NCBI GenBank assembly: GCA_050246595.1
Contig: JBFWVT010000025.1
Location: 1 to 63,630 of the forward strand
Length of the DNA stretch: 63,630 bases
Origin: DATARH01 sp050246595
GTDB taxonomy: Bacteria > Pseudomonadota > Alphaproteobacteria > ATCC43930 > CGMCC-115725
Reading direction: 5' to 3'
Position numbers and translations under genes: made by a program. Under the pieces are notes generated by a model. It was given only the letters and a program-made list of their open reading frames with translations, was not told the origin of the DNA and did not search any database. Below, piece after piece: positions 9,405 through 18,354 of this stretch (positions are counted from its first letter, which is position 1; every line of letters starts with the position of its first letter).

Positions 9405-9460
9405 CGCTTCCACCGGTCCGAATTGGAGGTCGTCTTCACAGGGCTGTGGCAGGATTGGGC

Positions 9461-9928
9461 ATGACAGAAGCGGACCTCTCGCTCTACGACGACGATTTCT
9501 ACGCCTGGACGCAGCAGCAGGCGAACGTGCTGCGCCGTGGGCCGGCCGCGGCCAACCGCCTCGACTACGACCTGATCGCCGAGGAGATCGAGGATTTGGG
9601 CAAGAGCGAATTGCACGCCTGCCAGTCGTTCTGCGAGCACATTATCGAGTACCTGTTGAAAATCGAATATTCGGGTATCACTGAACCGGCCAATTATTGG
9701 CGTCGCGAGATCACAGAATGGCGCGTGCAGCTCGAACGGAAGCTGACGCGCAGCATCATCGCCAAACTGGATTTGCCGGACAGATATCGGGTAGCGGTGA
9801 AACTGTTGCGCTATCTTGAGCGCGACATGCTGGGGCTGATAGCGCGGCTCCCGGCGGAATGCCCCTATTCGCTCGAACAGATCCTCGGCAGCGGCGACGA
9901 GGACTGGTTCCCGGTGGCGCGGCGGTAG
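9461..9928 (+). CDS. DUF29 family protein
   Basis: Small soluble protein of 155 aa. The N-terminal LYDDDFYAWTQQQANVLR and the downstream LIAEEIEDLGKSE are characteristic of DUF29, an uncharacterised helical family common in cyanobacteria and alphaproteobacteria. The C-terminal half (YWRREITEWR, LPDRYRVAVKLLRYL) also follows the family pattern. The start at 9461 gives the usual family N-terminus; a GTG-type extension to 9446 is possible. Its last 64 bases overlap the 3' end of the convergent plsC gene, so the two transcripts would be antisense to each other there. Function unknown. Confidence 0.75.
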   Translation: MTEADLSLYDDDFYAWTQQQANVLRRGPAAANRLDYDLIAEEIEDLGKSELHACQSFCEHIIEYLLKIEYSGITEPANYWRREITEWRVQLERKLTRSIIAKLDLPDRYRVAVKLLRYLERDMLGLIARLPAECPYSLEQILGSGDEDWFPVARR

Positions 9929-10677
9929 CCGGCCCCGCGCTCCAGCGCTTCGGTCGCGGTCTCGATCCGGCGTTCCAGTTCCGGCATCAACTGGCGCCGC
10001 GACAGACCCGGCGGGATCGGGTCGAGAAATTCCAGCGTGATCCGCCCCGGACGCTTCAGGAAGCTGCGACGACTCCAGAACAGCCCGGAATTGACCGCCG
10101 CCGGCACCAGCGGCACCGCGAGCGTCTGATACAGCGCCGCGATGCCGGGTTGATACGGAAGCCTCCGGCCCGGCGCGGTCCGCGTACCCTCGGGGAAAAT
10201 GACAACCGGGCGGCCTTCTTCCGCCGCCCTCCGAGCCGCTCTCAGCATACGGCGCAGCGCCGCCGCGCGCCCGCCGCGGTCGATCGCGATCGACCCGGCA
10301 CGGGACGCGTACCAGCCGTAGAACGGCACCCAGAGCAGCTCGCGCTTCAACACCACCGCGGGATCGTGCAGCACCACCGGCAGGATCAGCGTGTCCCAGG
10401 TTGATTGATGTTTCATCGCGATGATGCACGGGCCGGGAGGAATGTTGTCGAGGCCGCGAACCTCGCAATCGAGACCGACGGTTGCTCGCAGAAATGCCAG
10501 GACGGAGCGCGCCCAGAACCGGCCGAAACGCATCACCATCCGCCGCGGCGCCAGCAACAGCGGCAAGCCAAGCACGCCGAGCACGGCGGTCAGAAAGAGG
10601 AATCCTGAATTGAACGCCAGCGAGCGCAGGTGTCCGGTCCGGCCTGAAGCCGCCGAGCCTACAGGTGCCGCGGCCAA
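9865..10677 (-). CDS. plsC: 1-acyl-sn-glycerol-3-phosphate acyltransferase
   Basis: Inner-membrane acyltransferase of 270 aa that converts lysophosphatidate to phosphatidate in phospholipid synthesis. It has N-terminal membrane segments (FNSGFLFLTAVLGVLGLPLLL), the catalytic HX4D motif as HQSTWD, and the FPEGTRTAPG substrate-binding motif. It is the last gene of ftsE-ftsX-YdcF-plsC, an order recurrent in alphaproteobacteria. The TTG start at 10677 overlaps the end of the preceding gene by 19 nt, pointing to translational coupling. The 3' end overlaps the convergent DUF29 gene. Confidence 0.9.
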   Translation of the reverse strand: MAAAPVGSAASGRTGHLRSLAFNSGFLFLTAVLGVLGLPLLLAPRRMVMRFGRFWARSVLAFLRATVGLDCEVRGLDNIPPGPCIIAMKHQSTWDTLILPVVLHDPAVVLKRELLWVPFYGWYASRAGSIAIDRGGRAAALRRMLRAARRAAEEGRPVVIFPEGTRTAPGRRLPYQPGIAALYQTLAVPLVPAAVNSGLFWSRRSFLKRPGRITLEFLDPIPPGLSRRQLMPELERRIETATEALERGAGYRRATGNQSSSPLPRICSSE

Positions 10678-11339
10678 GCATTCTCTCCCGTCGCGGGCGC
10701 CACGGTGCGAACGATCGGCGCCGCCGGCGTCTTTGGCACGCCGGCGATCAGATGCAGCAGCCAGGCGGCAAGAAACTTGTTGTATTCGGCGAAAACGACC
10801 TGTCCGGCCGCGAGCCGCCCGCGCCAGCCTTCCCGATCACTGTCGCGCGCGAAAACCGGGTGGGCCACCACGCGGATCCTTGGCATCGCCCGGCCGAACT
10901 CCAGCAGACTGCGATGCATGTGATACCAGCTCGTGACCAGACGCAGGCTGCGATAGCCCTCCTGCTGCATCCAGGCGGCGGTTTCGAGTGCGTTGCCGAC
11001 CGTATTGTCGGCAGCGTGACCGAGCACGATGCAGCATGCCTCGCGCTTTGCCGCCGGACCGAGCGCGCGCAGCAGCGTGTCCCGGTCCACGGAAGGGTTG
11101 ACGCCGGAAACGAACAGCTTGCCGGCCTTGCCCGCAACCAGCAATTCGAGCCCGGTTTCCAGCCGCATCTTCCCCCCGGTCAGCACGACGATCGCATCGG
11201 TCGGCGAGGCCCGGTCGACGGCGACCCATAGACTGCTGCCGATAAACCAGGCAAAACCGCCGAGCCAGAGAATCAACAGAATCAACAGCGTTCCGGCCAG
11301 CCATCCGATGCGGCGAAACACCGAGGCCAGCCGCCGCAT
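10659..11339 (-). CDS. YdcF/SanA-like (DUF218, ElyC-type) membrane-anchored protein
   Basis: 226 aa with one N-terminal membrane anchor (WLAGTLLILLILWLGGFAWF) followed by a DUF218 domain: DAIVVLTGG, LFVSGVN, NTVGNALETAAW, LVTSWYHMHRS. Related E. coli proteins (ElyC, SanA) affect envelope integrity and peptidoglycan precursor handling; the biochemical activity is not settled. The start is the ATG at 11339, 8 nt after the ftsX stop. An extension to 11402 would overlap ftsX. Its position between ftsX and plsC suggests a cell-envelope role linked to division. Confidence 0.85.
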   Translation of the reverse strand: MRRLASVFRRIGWLAGTLLILLILWLGGFAWFIGSSLWVAVDRASPTDAIVVLTGGKMRLETGLELLVAGKAGKLFVSGVNPSVDRDTLLRALGPAAKREACCIVLGHAADNTVGNALETAAWMQQEGYRSLRLVTSWYHMHRSLLEFGRAMPRIRVVAHPVFARDSDREGWRGRLAAGQVVFAEYNKFLAAWLLHLIAGVPKTPAAPIVRTVAPATGENAWPRHL

Positions 11340-11346
11340 GTGCCGG

Positions 11347-12237
11347 CTATGGCAGAGACGCGAGGCGCCAGCGCACGGTTGCCCGCGCGCTCGCCGCGGC
11401 AAGGATGCCGGCTGCCAGGGTCATTGCCGCGAGCACGGCCCAAAGCCGCCAATCGCCGAGACCGATTCCCTCGGCCGGAGCGGCGACGCGTATCAGCCGG
11501 CCGGTGCCGCCGAGGGCGGCGACGGTCGCGAGGATCGCCGCCGCCGCGATGCCGCCGCCGATCAGCCCGTACAGCAGCGAGCGCGCCGCGTAGGAGCGCG
11601 CGATCTGCCGATCGTCGGCGCCGACGAGGTGCAACAGCTCGATATCCCGGAGCCGGGAAGCGAGGGCCGCGCCGGTGGCGAACACGGCCGATCCGGCGAC
11701 GAGCAGCAGCGCGGCGCCGATCGCCGCCCCGAGCAGTGCCTGGAGCGGAAGCGCCCCGGTGCGCAGCCCGCTGACCACCGGGCGGTGATCGTCGAGACGG
11801 ATTTCGGGCACGACCGATCCCAGCTGCGTTCTGAGCATCGCCATGTCGAGTGCGGCGGCGGGGTCTAGGCCGGCATCGATCAGGCGCGGCACCGGCAGCT
11901 CCCCTAACGCCACCGGCGAGCCGAGCCAGGGTTCGAGCAATCTTCCCGTCTCCTCCGGGCTCAGCAGATGCACCGAGCGGATGCCGGGAGTCTGGCGCAG
12001 CACCGCCAGGATCGTCTCGACCCGCGCCGCCGACGCGTCCGCCGGGACCTGCACCGTCAGGCGGCGGGCGAGCAGGTTCTCCGAGGCGCGCAGCGTCTCG
12101 TCAACCAGGATCAGACCGATCCCGGCCAGGCTGGCGACATAGACCATCAGCGCAATGAGCCACGGCGCGAACCAGCCCGCCGCACCGCCTGCAAGTGGGG
12201 GAAGGCGCGGCGCCGAACGGAACGGAAGCCGCATCAT
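11347..12237 (-). CDS. ftsX: Cell division ABC permease FtsX
   Basis: Integral membrane partner of FtsE, 296 aa. FtsEX relays the state of the division ring to periplasmic peptidoglycan hydrolases. One membrane helix near the N-terminus is followed by an extracellular domain of about 140 residues with the FtsX-type segment VQVPADASAARVE...LRQTPGI. Three C-terminal helices follow (near LLGAAIGAALLLVAGSA, LLYGLIGGGIAAAAIL, WAVLAAMTLAAGILA). The start ATG at 12237 lies 10 nt after the ftsE stop, so the pair is one operon. Confidence 0.9.
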   Translation of the reverse strand: MMRLPFRSAPRLPPLAGGAAGWFAPWLIALMVYVASLAGIGLILVDETLRASENLLARRLTVQVPADASAARVETILAVLRQTPGIRSVHLLSPEETGRLLEPWLGSPVALGELPVPRLIDAGLDPAAALDMAMLRTQLGSVVPEIRLDDHRPVVSGLRTGALPLQALLGAAIGAALLLVAGSAVFATGAALASRLRDIELLHLVGADDRQIARSYAARSLLYGLIGGGIAAAAILATVAALGGTGRLIRVAAPAEGIGLGDWRLWAVLAAMTLAAGILAAASARATVRWRLASLP

Positions 12238-12247
12238 GCTGCCCGAA

Positions 12248-12979
12248 TCATGCGTCCAGCGGGCAAGGCTCGGCGGACAGAGTGCCGTTTTCGAGGCGCA
12301 GGACCCGCTCGCCGAACTGGCGGGCGAAGGCGATGTCGCGCGTCGCGATCAGGACAGTGGTGCCGAGCCGGTTCATACTCTGGAAAATCCGCGCCAGCAG
12401 CCGCGCGGTCCGCCCGTCGACATTGCCGATCGGTTCGTCGGCGATCAAGAGTCCGGGTCGTCCGGCGATGGCGCGCGCGATCGCGACAAGCTGCCGCTCG
12501 CTGCCGGACAAGGTCGAAACAGGCGCCCCGATCCGCTTTTCGAGTCCGAGCCAGGCCAGCAATTCGGGGACGTTCCTGCCGATGTCGCGCTCGGCCGTTC
12601 CGGCCAGGCGCAATGGCAGTGCCACATTGTCGGCCACGCTCCAATCCTCGACGACCCGGACCTCCTGAAACACGATACCGATGCGGCGGCGCAGCGCCGC
12701 CCGCCCGGCCCAGTCGAGACGGCCCGTATCGCTGCCGAACAGCACAAGGCGTCCGCTGCTGGGCCGCTCGGCGAGCGATACGATCTTCAGCAGCGTCGTC
12801 TTGCCGGAGCCACCGGCACCGGTCAGGACACAGAACCCGCCGGGATCGAGCGACAGCGATATGTCGGAAAGGATTGGCGGATCGGCGCCATATCGCTTTC
12901 CGATATGCTCGATCCGCACCGATGCGGTGTCCGCAGAGGCTGCCGTCGTCTGCACCCCGAGCGCCGCCCCGTCCGCCAA
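12248..12979 (-). CDS. ftsE: Cell division ATP-binding protein FtsE (atypical H-loop)
   Basis: ABC ATPase of the FtsEX complex, 243 aa from a TTG start. Walker A is GAGGSGKTT (54-62), the Q-loop FQE is near 104-106, the signature is LSGSE (157-161, usually LSGGE), and Walker B is LLIADE (177-182). The switch (H-loop) histidine is replaced by arginine at R214 (IATRD, usually ATHD). This may slow or alter ATP hydrolysis. The first 20 residues look like a non-conserved extension. An in-frame GTG at 12919 would give the more usual FtsE N-terminus, but neither start has a clear ribosome-binding site. Confidence 0.9.
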   Translation of the reverse strand: MADGAALGVQTTAASADTASVRIEHIGKRYGADPPILSDISLSLDPGGFCVLTGAGGSGKTTLLKIVSLAERPSSGRLVLFGSDTGRLDWAGRAALRRRIGIVFQEVRVVEDWSVADNVALPLRLAGTAERDIGRNVPELLAWLGLEKRIGAPVSTLSGSERQLVAIARAIAGRPGLLIADEPIGNVDGRTARLLARIFQSMNRLGTTVLIATRDIAFARQFGERVLRLENGTLSAEPCPLDA

Positions 12980-13023
12980 TCCAATATCCGCCGATCCGGT
13001 ATGGTGCGCCGCCCGGCGCGGGT

Positions 13024-13734
13024 TCAGAACGTCTCGACCCAGGGACGCAGCTCGATCTCCCAGGCCCAGGCGCTGCGATGCTGGCGGTGCAGCTGCAGAT
13101 AGGTTTCCGCAATCGCATCCGGATCGAGCAGCGCGTCGGGACCGCGCCCCCCGGCGCGTTCCTGGGTGCGCGGGTCGCCGGGTCGGCCGATCCCGCCATC
13201 GATGACGATGTGCCCGACATGGATGTTCTGCGGCTGCAATTCGCGCGCGAGGCTCTGCGCCAGACCGCGCAGCGCGAACTTGCCCATCGCGAACGATGAC
13301 GAGCGGGGATAGCCCTTGACGCTGGCGCTGGCGCCGGTGAACAGGATCGTGCCGTGCCCCTGGCGCAGCATCCGCGAGGCCGCCTGTCTTGCCACCAGAA
13401 AACCGCCAAACGCGGTCACGCGGATCGCGTTTTCGACCGCCTCCGGGTCAAGCTCGACGATCGGGCCGCGGGCCCGGCCGCTGGCATTGTAGACGACGAG
13501 GTCGAGCCGCTCGCCGCCGGCGTCGATCGCCGCAAACAGGCGCTCCACTTCCGCCGCGTCGCGCGCGTCGCACGCGACGGTCCGGGCCCCGGTCTCCTGC
13601 GCGAGCGCGGCCAGTTTTTGCGTGTCGCGCGCCGCGAGGACAACCGACATGCCGTCGCGGGCACAGCACCGGGCCAGCGACGCGCTGAGACCCGCCCCCG
13701 CCCCGACGATCAACGCGCGCTCGCCCGCTGCCAT
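13024..13734 (-). CDS. SDR-type oxidoreductase with Phe in place of catalytic Tyr
   Basis: Rossmann-fold short-chain dehydrogenase/reductase-like protein, 236 aa. The nucleotide-binding loop is GAGAGLSASLA (usually TGxxxGxG), and the NNAG equivalent is YNASG. The active-site YxxxK is FAMGK (F148, K152), so the catalytic tyrosine is missing while the lysine and the upstream Ser (TGASAS) remain. Such Phe variants form a recognisable bacterial subgroup, so this is probably inherited, not damage. The start at 13734 has an excellent GGAGGAGA site; the frame runs open to 13788. Substrate unknown. Confidence 0.82.
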   Translation of the reverse strand: MAAGERALIVGAGAGLSASLARCCARDGMSVVLAARDTQKLAALAQETGARTVACDARDAAEVERLFAAIDAGGERLDLVVYNASGRARGPIVELDPEAVENAIRVTAFGGFLVARQAASRMLRQGHGTILFTGASASVKGYPRSSSFAMGKFALRGLAQSLARELQPQNIHVGHIVIDGGIGRPGDPRTQERAGGRGPDALLDPDAIAETYLQLHRQHRSAWAWEIELRPWVETF

Positions 13735-14288
13735 TGTCTCTCCTCCGATACGGTCGATAGCGTTCAGCTTGCCCCGGTTATCGCGCAAATCCTTCCCGCA
13801 ACTCCAGAACTAAATCGGACGCAGTCGCGAGAGAACTTTCGACACCGCCGCGTGCAGCCGGCCGTCCCGCATCCGAGAAAGGAAATTTTCTTTTCATCTC
13901 CGCCAGCCATGCAACAAACTGGATTGGCCCTTGCCTCGCTGCTCCCCTTCCTCCTGTACTGTTGTCAGACTCGACAGATGATCTGAGAAAATACTTGCAG
14001 TCCAAGAATTACGCCGGCTAATCATTTCTCATTTGAGCTTAGCGCATGACAGGCCAAATCAACGTGCCGACTTAAAGCTTTATCGAGATTTCCGGCCGCA
14101 TCGGGTTGACAACCTGAGAAGCCGCTCGCTAGGCTCGGCAAACCTACCCAACGCCAAACCCGGGCATCCCCCCTTGCAACAGATCCGGGACGGCAGCCGC
14201 ACCTGCCTTTCCGTCGTGTGAGACGGCGCCCATTCTGCGGGGCGGCCGCTCCGTGGCGCTTGTTGAAACCGCATGGAGATGCAAGCGG
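13735..14288. other. Intergenic region between SDR and rlpA
   Basis: This 554-bp gap between divergent genes is somewhat less GC-rich than its surroundings. I see a near-perfect dyad of GAAA/TTTC runs around 13876-13895 (GAAAGGAAATTTTCTTTTC), which could be an operator, and one plausible promoter for rlpA (listed separately). Short open frames here lack ribosome-binding sites. I see no RNA gene. Confidence 0.5.
14106..14135 (+). promoter_or_regulatory. Candidate sigma70 promoter upstream of rlpA
   Basis: TTGACA (14106-14111) is followed after 18 bases by TAGGCT (14130-14135). The -35 is a perfect consensus match and the -10 is weak. It is about 155 bp upstream of the rlpA start, in the same orientation. 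Predicted by eye only. Confidence 0.35.
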
Positions 14289-14891
14289 ATGAGGATGCCA
14301 AAAACCCTCGGCCTGTCGCTGGCCCTGCTTGTTATGTCATCGACCGCGATGGCAAAGCAAAACCACTCGGCGCAGAACCACACGGCGCCCAGCTTCAAGG
14401 AGAAAGCGGCCCCGCCGGTCAAGACGCGGAACGCGAAAAAATCCTCCGCCGCGAAGCGGGCCGCCGCCAAGCGCAAAAAAGCGGTTCAGCGATCGCGCGC
14501 CGCGGCACGGTCCACGGCACCGCTGCCGGCGGCCGACCAATATATCGGTCCGCTGCGCGCCGCCGGGGGAAGCCAGGTCGGCCGGGCCGCCTGGTACGGC
14601 ACCAGGCATGTCGGCCGGCTCACCGCCAGCGGCGAGCCGCTCGACACCGTGAACGCGACCGCCGCGCATCGCTCGCTGCCGCTGCATTCGCTGGTGCGGG
14701 TTACGAATCTCGAAAACGGCCGCTCGGTGGTCGTGCGGATCAACGATCGCGGCCCGGTCAGCCGCTCCTTGCTGATCGATATGTCGCCGCGCGCCGCGGC
14801 GGCGATCGACATGATCAATGACGGGATCGTCGAGGTCATGGTCGAGCCGGTGACATCCGCCGGCGGCGTCGGCGCCTCGGCGGCGCGCTGA
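14289..14891 (+). CDS. rlpA: Septal ring lytic transglycosylase RlpA family protein
   Basis: Secreted cell-wall protein of 200 aa. A Sec signal peptide (MRMPKTLGLSLALLVMSSTAMA) precedes a basic, Lys/Ala-rich linker (about residues 23-75) and a C-terminal double-psi beta-barrel. The barrel motifs are clear: RAAWYGTRHVGRLTASGE, NATAAHRSLPL, VRVTNLENGRSVVVRINDRGP. RlpA proteins cleave denuded glycan strands in some bacteria. No lipobox and no SPOR domain are present, so it is a minimal soluble form. The start ATG at 14289 has GGAG upstream; earlier in-frame codons reach 14253. Confidence 0.88.
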   Translation: MRMPKTLGLSLALLVMSSTAMAKQNHSAQNHTAPSFKEKAAPPVKTRNAKKSSAAKRAAAKRKKAVQRSRAAARSTAPLPAADQYIGPLRAAGGSQVGRAAWYGTRHVGRLTASGEPLDTVNATAAHRSLPLHSLVRVTNLENGRSVVVRINDRGPVSRSLLIDMSPRAAAAIDMINDGIVEVMVEPVTSAGGVGASAAR

Positions 14892-15020
14892 CCGGCGCGA
14901 ACACCGATCGGGGTCCCCTGTGCGCGGCGAAACCGCCGGTTTCACAGACTGTCGCCTTTCTGCAACTGTGGCCGAAAGGGCACGGCGAGAGCGAAAAGCC
15001 GACGCGCAGCCCAGGCTGAA

Positions 15021-15051
15021 TTGACAGCAAATCCATGGTCGATTGTACAAT
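15021..15051 (+). promoter_or_regulatory. Candidate sigma70 promoter upstream of 15235 gene
   Basis: TTGACA at 15021-15026 and TACAAT at 15046-15051 are separated by 19 bases, slightly long. TGTACA at 17 bases is an alternative -10. It lies in the 343-bp gap after rlpA and would give a leader of about 175 nt for the gene starting at 15235. Confidence 0.4.
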
Positions 15052-15234
15052 TCGACCTGCGTCCTGCGTGCCGACTGTATCGATCCGAAAACAAGAAAGT
15101 ACTCGCCAACAAATCACGCTTTTCGGTTCGTTCGACTGCTGCCCGCGGCGCAGAGTTGGAGGCTCGGCCGGTTTCGCCGAGAGCCAGGAGAATGGGGACC
15201 ACTCCCGCTTTGCGGGTTTCGATTTGGGGGCAAA

Positions 15235-15696
15235 GTGTCTGAAACGACCAACGTCATACCGTTCCCGGCGACGCGGCGCGCGAGACGATTGTTAGCGGAC
15301 GGCGCGCCTTGCTCGGGGCCCGGCGATTACGAGTTCACCGAAAGGGAACTGGACGCGCTGTGCCGGTGGTTTTCGGCAATGAAATACGCTTTCCCCGGAA
15401 CGGAGGGCGTCATGATCGTCAGCCATCAACAGAACTACTCGGCGGTGGGTCTCTACAACCCGGCCGGCGGCGCGCCGAACTGCCTCGTCGCCAAGCACGC
15501 GGCGGGCGGCACCACGCGCTTCTTCTGGTCCACCGAAGGGGACCCGCCGCGCGTCATCAGCGATCTTTCCGAGATCACCGACGCTCATATCCGGGCCATC
15601 CGACCGCCGCGCAACGAGAAGGGCTGGCTCGACCCGAGCGGCTGGATGGGGGTGTACGCGGCCCGGATGATCGCGACCGCCGTACAAGTGGTTTGA
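15235..15696 (+). CDS. Hypothetical protein, 153 aa
   Basis: Soluble protein without a recognised domain. It begins (V/M)SETTNVIPFP, a short proline-containing N-terminus of a style often seen in small alphaproteobacterial proteins. Aromatic-rich segments follow (FTERELDALCRWFSAMKYAF, TRFFWSTEGD, GWMGVYAARMIATAVQVV). No signal peptide or membrane helix is seen. The GTG start at 15235 follows GGGGGCAAA. The frame is open back to 15043, but the upstream part reads as non-coding. A candidate promoter lies about 185 bp upstream. Function unknown. Confidence 0.6.
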   Translation: MSETTNVIPFPATRRARRLLADGAPCSGPGDYEFTERELDALCRWFSAMKYAFPGTEGVMIVSHQQNYSAVGLYNPAGGAPNCLVAKHAAGGTTRFFWSTEGDPPRVISDLSEITDAHIRAIRPPRNEKGWLDPSGWMGVYAARMIATAVQVV

Positions 15697-15903
15697 CTAC
15701 TGCCGGTCGAACCGGCAGGGTAGCGGCCACCGCGGGGGGTTGAGCCGCGAGCCGTCGCGTCGAGGCGCGGCGGAGAGAGAGGGGAATTCCAACAGCGAGC
15801 GAGACCGGTCTGGGCCGCGCCGGCACGCATTCTCCACCGTGAATGCGTCAGGCTTGGCGGCCAGAGTCCCGGTATCGCGTTCGCCGAGGAGAATCGGGGG
15901 GCG

Positions 15904-17058
15904 ATGAAAGCGGTCGCCATTGTCGGATTGCTCGCCTGCCTCGTGGCCGGATGCGGGGCGCTGCCGACCGCGGGGCCAACCGTCAAGGAGGTCAAGCGGC
16001 AGGAATTCGCGGACGACCAGCTCCGTTTCGCCCTGGTCGATATCGACGACAACGTCGTCACCGTGCACACCGGCGCGCCGCCCGAAAGCTTCTCGGCGCG
16101 TTTCAAGAAATACGGCGTGCCGCCGCAGCCGAAGATCGGGGTCGGCGACACGGTCGCCGTATCGATCTGGGAAGCCGCCGGGGGCGGCCTGTTCGGTGCA
16201 TCATCGACTGAAGGCGTCTCGCCGGGGTCGCGCAACGTCGCGATCCCGGAGCAGGTCGTCGGCCGCGGCGGCACAATCACCGTGCCGTTCGCCGGACAGA
16301 TCCCGGTCGTCGGACGAACCCCGTTCGAGGTGCAGCGTACCATCGAGCAGCGTCTCGGCGAGAAGGCGATCGAACCGCAAGCGATTGTCACGGTCACCAG
16401 GAGCCTGTCGAACAGCGTCACGGTGGCCGGCGAGATCGTGACCGGCGCCCGCATCCCGCTATCGGTCCGGGGCGATCGGCTGCTCGATGTGATTGCCGCC
16501 GCGGGCGGCGCCAAATCCCCAGTCTACGAAACATTTGTGCGGTTGTCGCGCGGCGGTGTCACCGCCACGATCCCGATGGAGCGGCTGGTCTCGAACCCCG
16601 CCGAAAACATCTACGCGCAACCGGGCGACGTGCTGACCCTGGTGCGCTTGCCGCAGTCTTTTACGGTATTCGGCGCTGCCGGGACAAACGCGCTGATCCC
16701 GTTCACGGCCGAACGGATGACCTTGGCCGAGGCGCTGGCCAAAGCCGGCGGCCTGCAGGATCTGCGCTCCGATCCGGCCGGCGTCTTTCTGTTCCGCTAC
16801 GAGCCGCCGCCGCTGGTGAAGGCGCTCGGCCGCCCGGTGCTGGCGACCGGCCCCGACGCGCTGACCCCGGTGATCTACCGGCTCAACCTGAGAAATGCGA
16901 AATCATTCTTTCTCGCCCAGCGCTTTCCGATCGAGGATAAGGACATCATCTACGTCGCCAATGCCGATCTCAACGAGTTGCAGAAATTCTTCACTCTAAT
17001 CAATACGCTGACGGGTCCCGTCCTCAGCGGGATCGTCGTGACGAGGGCGGTGAGGTAG
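15904..17058 (+). CDS. Polysaccharide export lipoprotein (Wza/GumB family)
   Basis: Predicted outer-membrane auxiliary protein that forms the channel for capsule or exopolysaccharide export, 384 aa. A lipoprotein signal ends at Cys17 (LVAGCG). A Poly_export domain (KIGVGDTVAVSIWEAA ... GTITVPFAGQIPVVGRT) and two SLBB-like repeats follow (VTVAGEIVTGARIPLS, FTVFGAAGTNALIPF), each with a VIAAAGG or ALAKAGG motif. The start ATG has a purine-rich GGGGGG stretch upstream. A glycosyltransferase gene follows 72 bp later. No Wzc-type kinase or flippase is in the window, so the rest of the pathway must be elsewhere. Confidence 0.87.
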   Translation: MKAVAIVGLLACLVAGCGALPTAGPTVKEVKRQEFADDQLRFALVDIDDNVVTVHTGAPPESFSARFKKYGVPPQPKIGVGDTVAVSIWEAAGGGLFGASSTEGVSPGSRNVAIPEQVVGRGGTITVPFAGQIPVVGRTPFEVQRTIEQRLGEKAIEPQAIVTVTRSLSNSVTVAGEIVTGARIPLSVRGDRLLDVIAAAGGAKSPVYETFVRLSRGGVTATIPMERLVSNPAENIYAQPGDVLTLVRLPQSFTVFGAAGTNALIPFTAERMTLAEALAKAGGLQDLRSDPAGVFLFRYEPPPLVKALGRPVLATGPDALTPVIYRLNLRNAKSFFLAQRFPIEDKDIIYVANADLNELQKFFTLINTLTGPVLSGIVVTRAVR

Positions 17059-17130
17059 TCCAGCGGAAGCACATAACGGGCGCACGGCGCTCAACCGGAA
17101 AAAAACCCCTCTGAACGAGCGCGCGGCGCG

Positions 17131-18354
17131 GTGATCGTCCTCGACCTGTCGCGCCTGCTGTCGCGTGCCGGCCGCGGAACGCCGACCGGGATCGACCGGG
17201 TCGAGCTGGCCTATGCCGAGCATCTGATCGCGCGCGCGACGCCGTGCCGCTTCGCATCGCTCACCCCGGATGGCAGGCTGGCGTTGCTGCCGCGCCGGAT
17301 CGCCGAAGATTTTGTCCGCGCGATCGGCGCGGGGTGGCGCGGGCCTTCCGATCCGCGCAAGCAGGAGCAGCGCGTGCGCCGGATCGCACGCCGCGCTCGC
17401 CTCGCGCTGCTGGCCGGAAGCGAGCGACGGTTTTTCGGCATGCTGCGCGGCTGCCCCGATGCGGTCTACCTGCTGGTGTCGCACCACCATCTCGAAAGGC
17501 GAAAGCTGATTGCGCGCCTGAAAACGCGGAGCCGGGCGCGGTTCGTCTGCCTGATCCACGACCTGATCCCGGTCGAGTTCCCGGAATATGCGAAGCCGGG
17601 CCAGGCGGCGAACCACCTGCGCCGAATCGAGACCGCGGCGGAATTCGCCGACGCCTTTATCGTGAACTCGGCGGCAACCGGCGAGGCGCTGCGCCCGTAT
17701 CTCGATCGCGCCGGCCGGGTGCGCCCGGTGCTCGCGGCGCCGTTCGGCGCCGATCTGCCGCTCGCCGCGATGACGGGGAGCGTCGCCCCGATCAGCCGGC
17801 CCTATTTTGTCTATGTCGGCACGATCGAGGCGCGCAAGAATCACCTGATGCTTCTCAATTTGTGGCGCCGATTGAGCCGCGATCTGGGGAATGGGGCGCC
17901 GCTCCTGGTCCTGGTCGGACAGCGCGGTTGGGAAGTCGAGAATGTCGTCGACATGCTCGACCGTTGCCCCGCCTTGCGCGATACCATCGTCGAGCACAAC
18001 GCGCTGCCCGACGCGGCGATGGTGCCGCTGCTGCGCGGTGCGCGCGCGCTGCTGCTGCCGTCCTTCGCCGAGGGGTTCGGCTTCCCGGTGATCGAGGCGC
18101 TGCAACTCGGGGTGCCGGCTTTGTGCAGCGACATCCCGGCGCTGCGCGAGACCGGCGGTGCGGTGCCCGAATTCCTCGATCCGCTGGACGGACCGGGCTG
18201 GCGTCAGGCGATTCTCGACTACGCCGCCGCCGAATCGCCGCGCCGCGCCGCCCAGCTCGCCCGTCTCGCCACTTGGCGCCCGCCGCGCTGGGACGATTAT
18301 TTTGCTGCCGTCGATCGCCTGATCGCCGGGCTGTCGCGGAGCGGTGAGCGGTAA
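17131..18354 (+). CDS. Glycosyltransferase, GT4-like
   Basis: Predicted sugar-nucleotide-dependent glycosyltransferase of GT-B fold, 407 aa. The N-terminus LDLSRLLSRAGRGTPTGIDRVELAY is typical of a GT4 group that follows polysaccharide export genes. The C-terminal domain has FVYVGTIEARKNHLMLLNLW and LLLPSFAEGFGFPVIEALQLG, the usual donor-binding EX7E region. GTG start at 17131; no strong ribosome-binding site. It probably acts with the export lipoprotein upstream. It is convergent with the oxoamine synthase gene; an imperfect GCCGGC-rich inverted repeat between them could stop transcription but has no T-tract. Confidence 0.85.
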   Translation: MIVLDLSRLLSRAGRGTPTGIDRVELAYAEHLIARATPCRFASLTPDGRLALLPRRIAEDFVRAIGAGWRGPSDPRKQEQRVRRIARRARLALLAGSERRFFGMLRGCPDAVYLLVSHHHLERRKLIARLKTRSRARFVCLIHDLIPVEFPEYAKPGQAANHLRRIETAAEFADAFIVNSAATGEALRPYLDRAGRVRPVLAAPFGADLPLAAMTGSVAPISRPYFVYVGTIEARKNHLMLLNLWRRLSRDLGNGAPLLVLVGQRGWEVENVVDMLDRCPALRDTIVEHNALPDAAMVPLLRGARALLLPSFAEGFGFPVIEALQLGVPALCSDIPALRETGGAVPEFLDPLDGPGWRQAILDYAAAESPRRAAQLARLATWRPPRWDDYFAAVDRLIAGLSRSGER

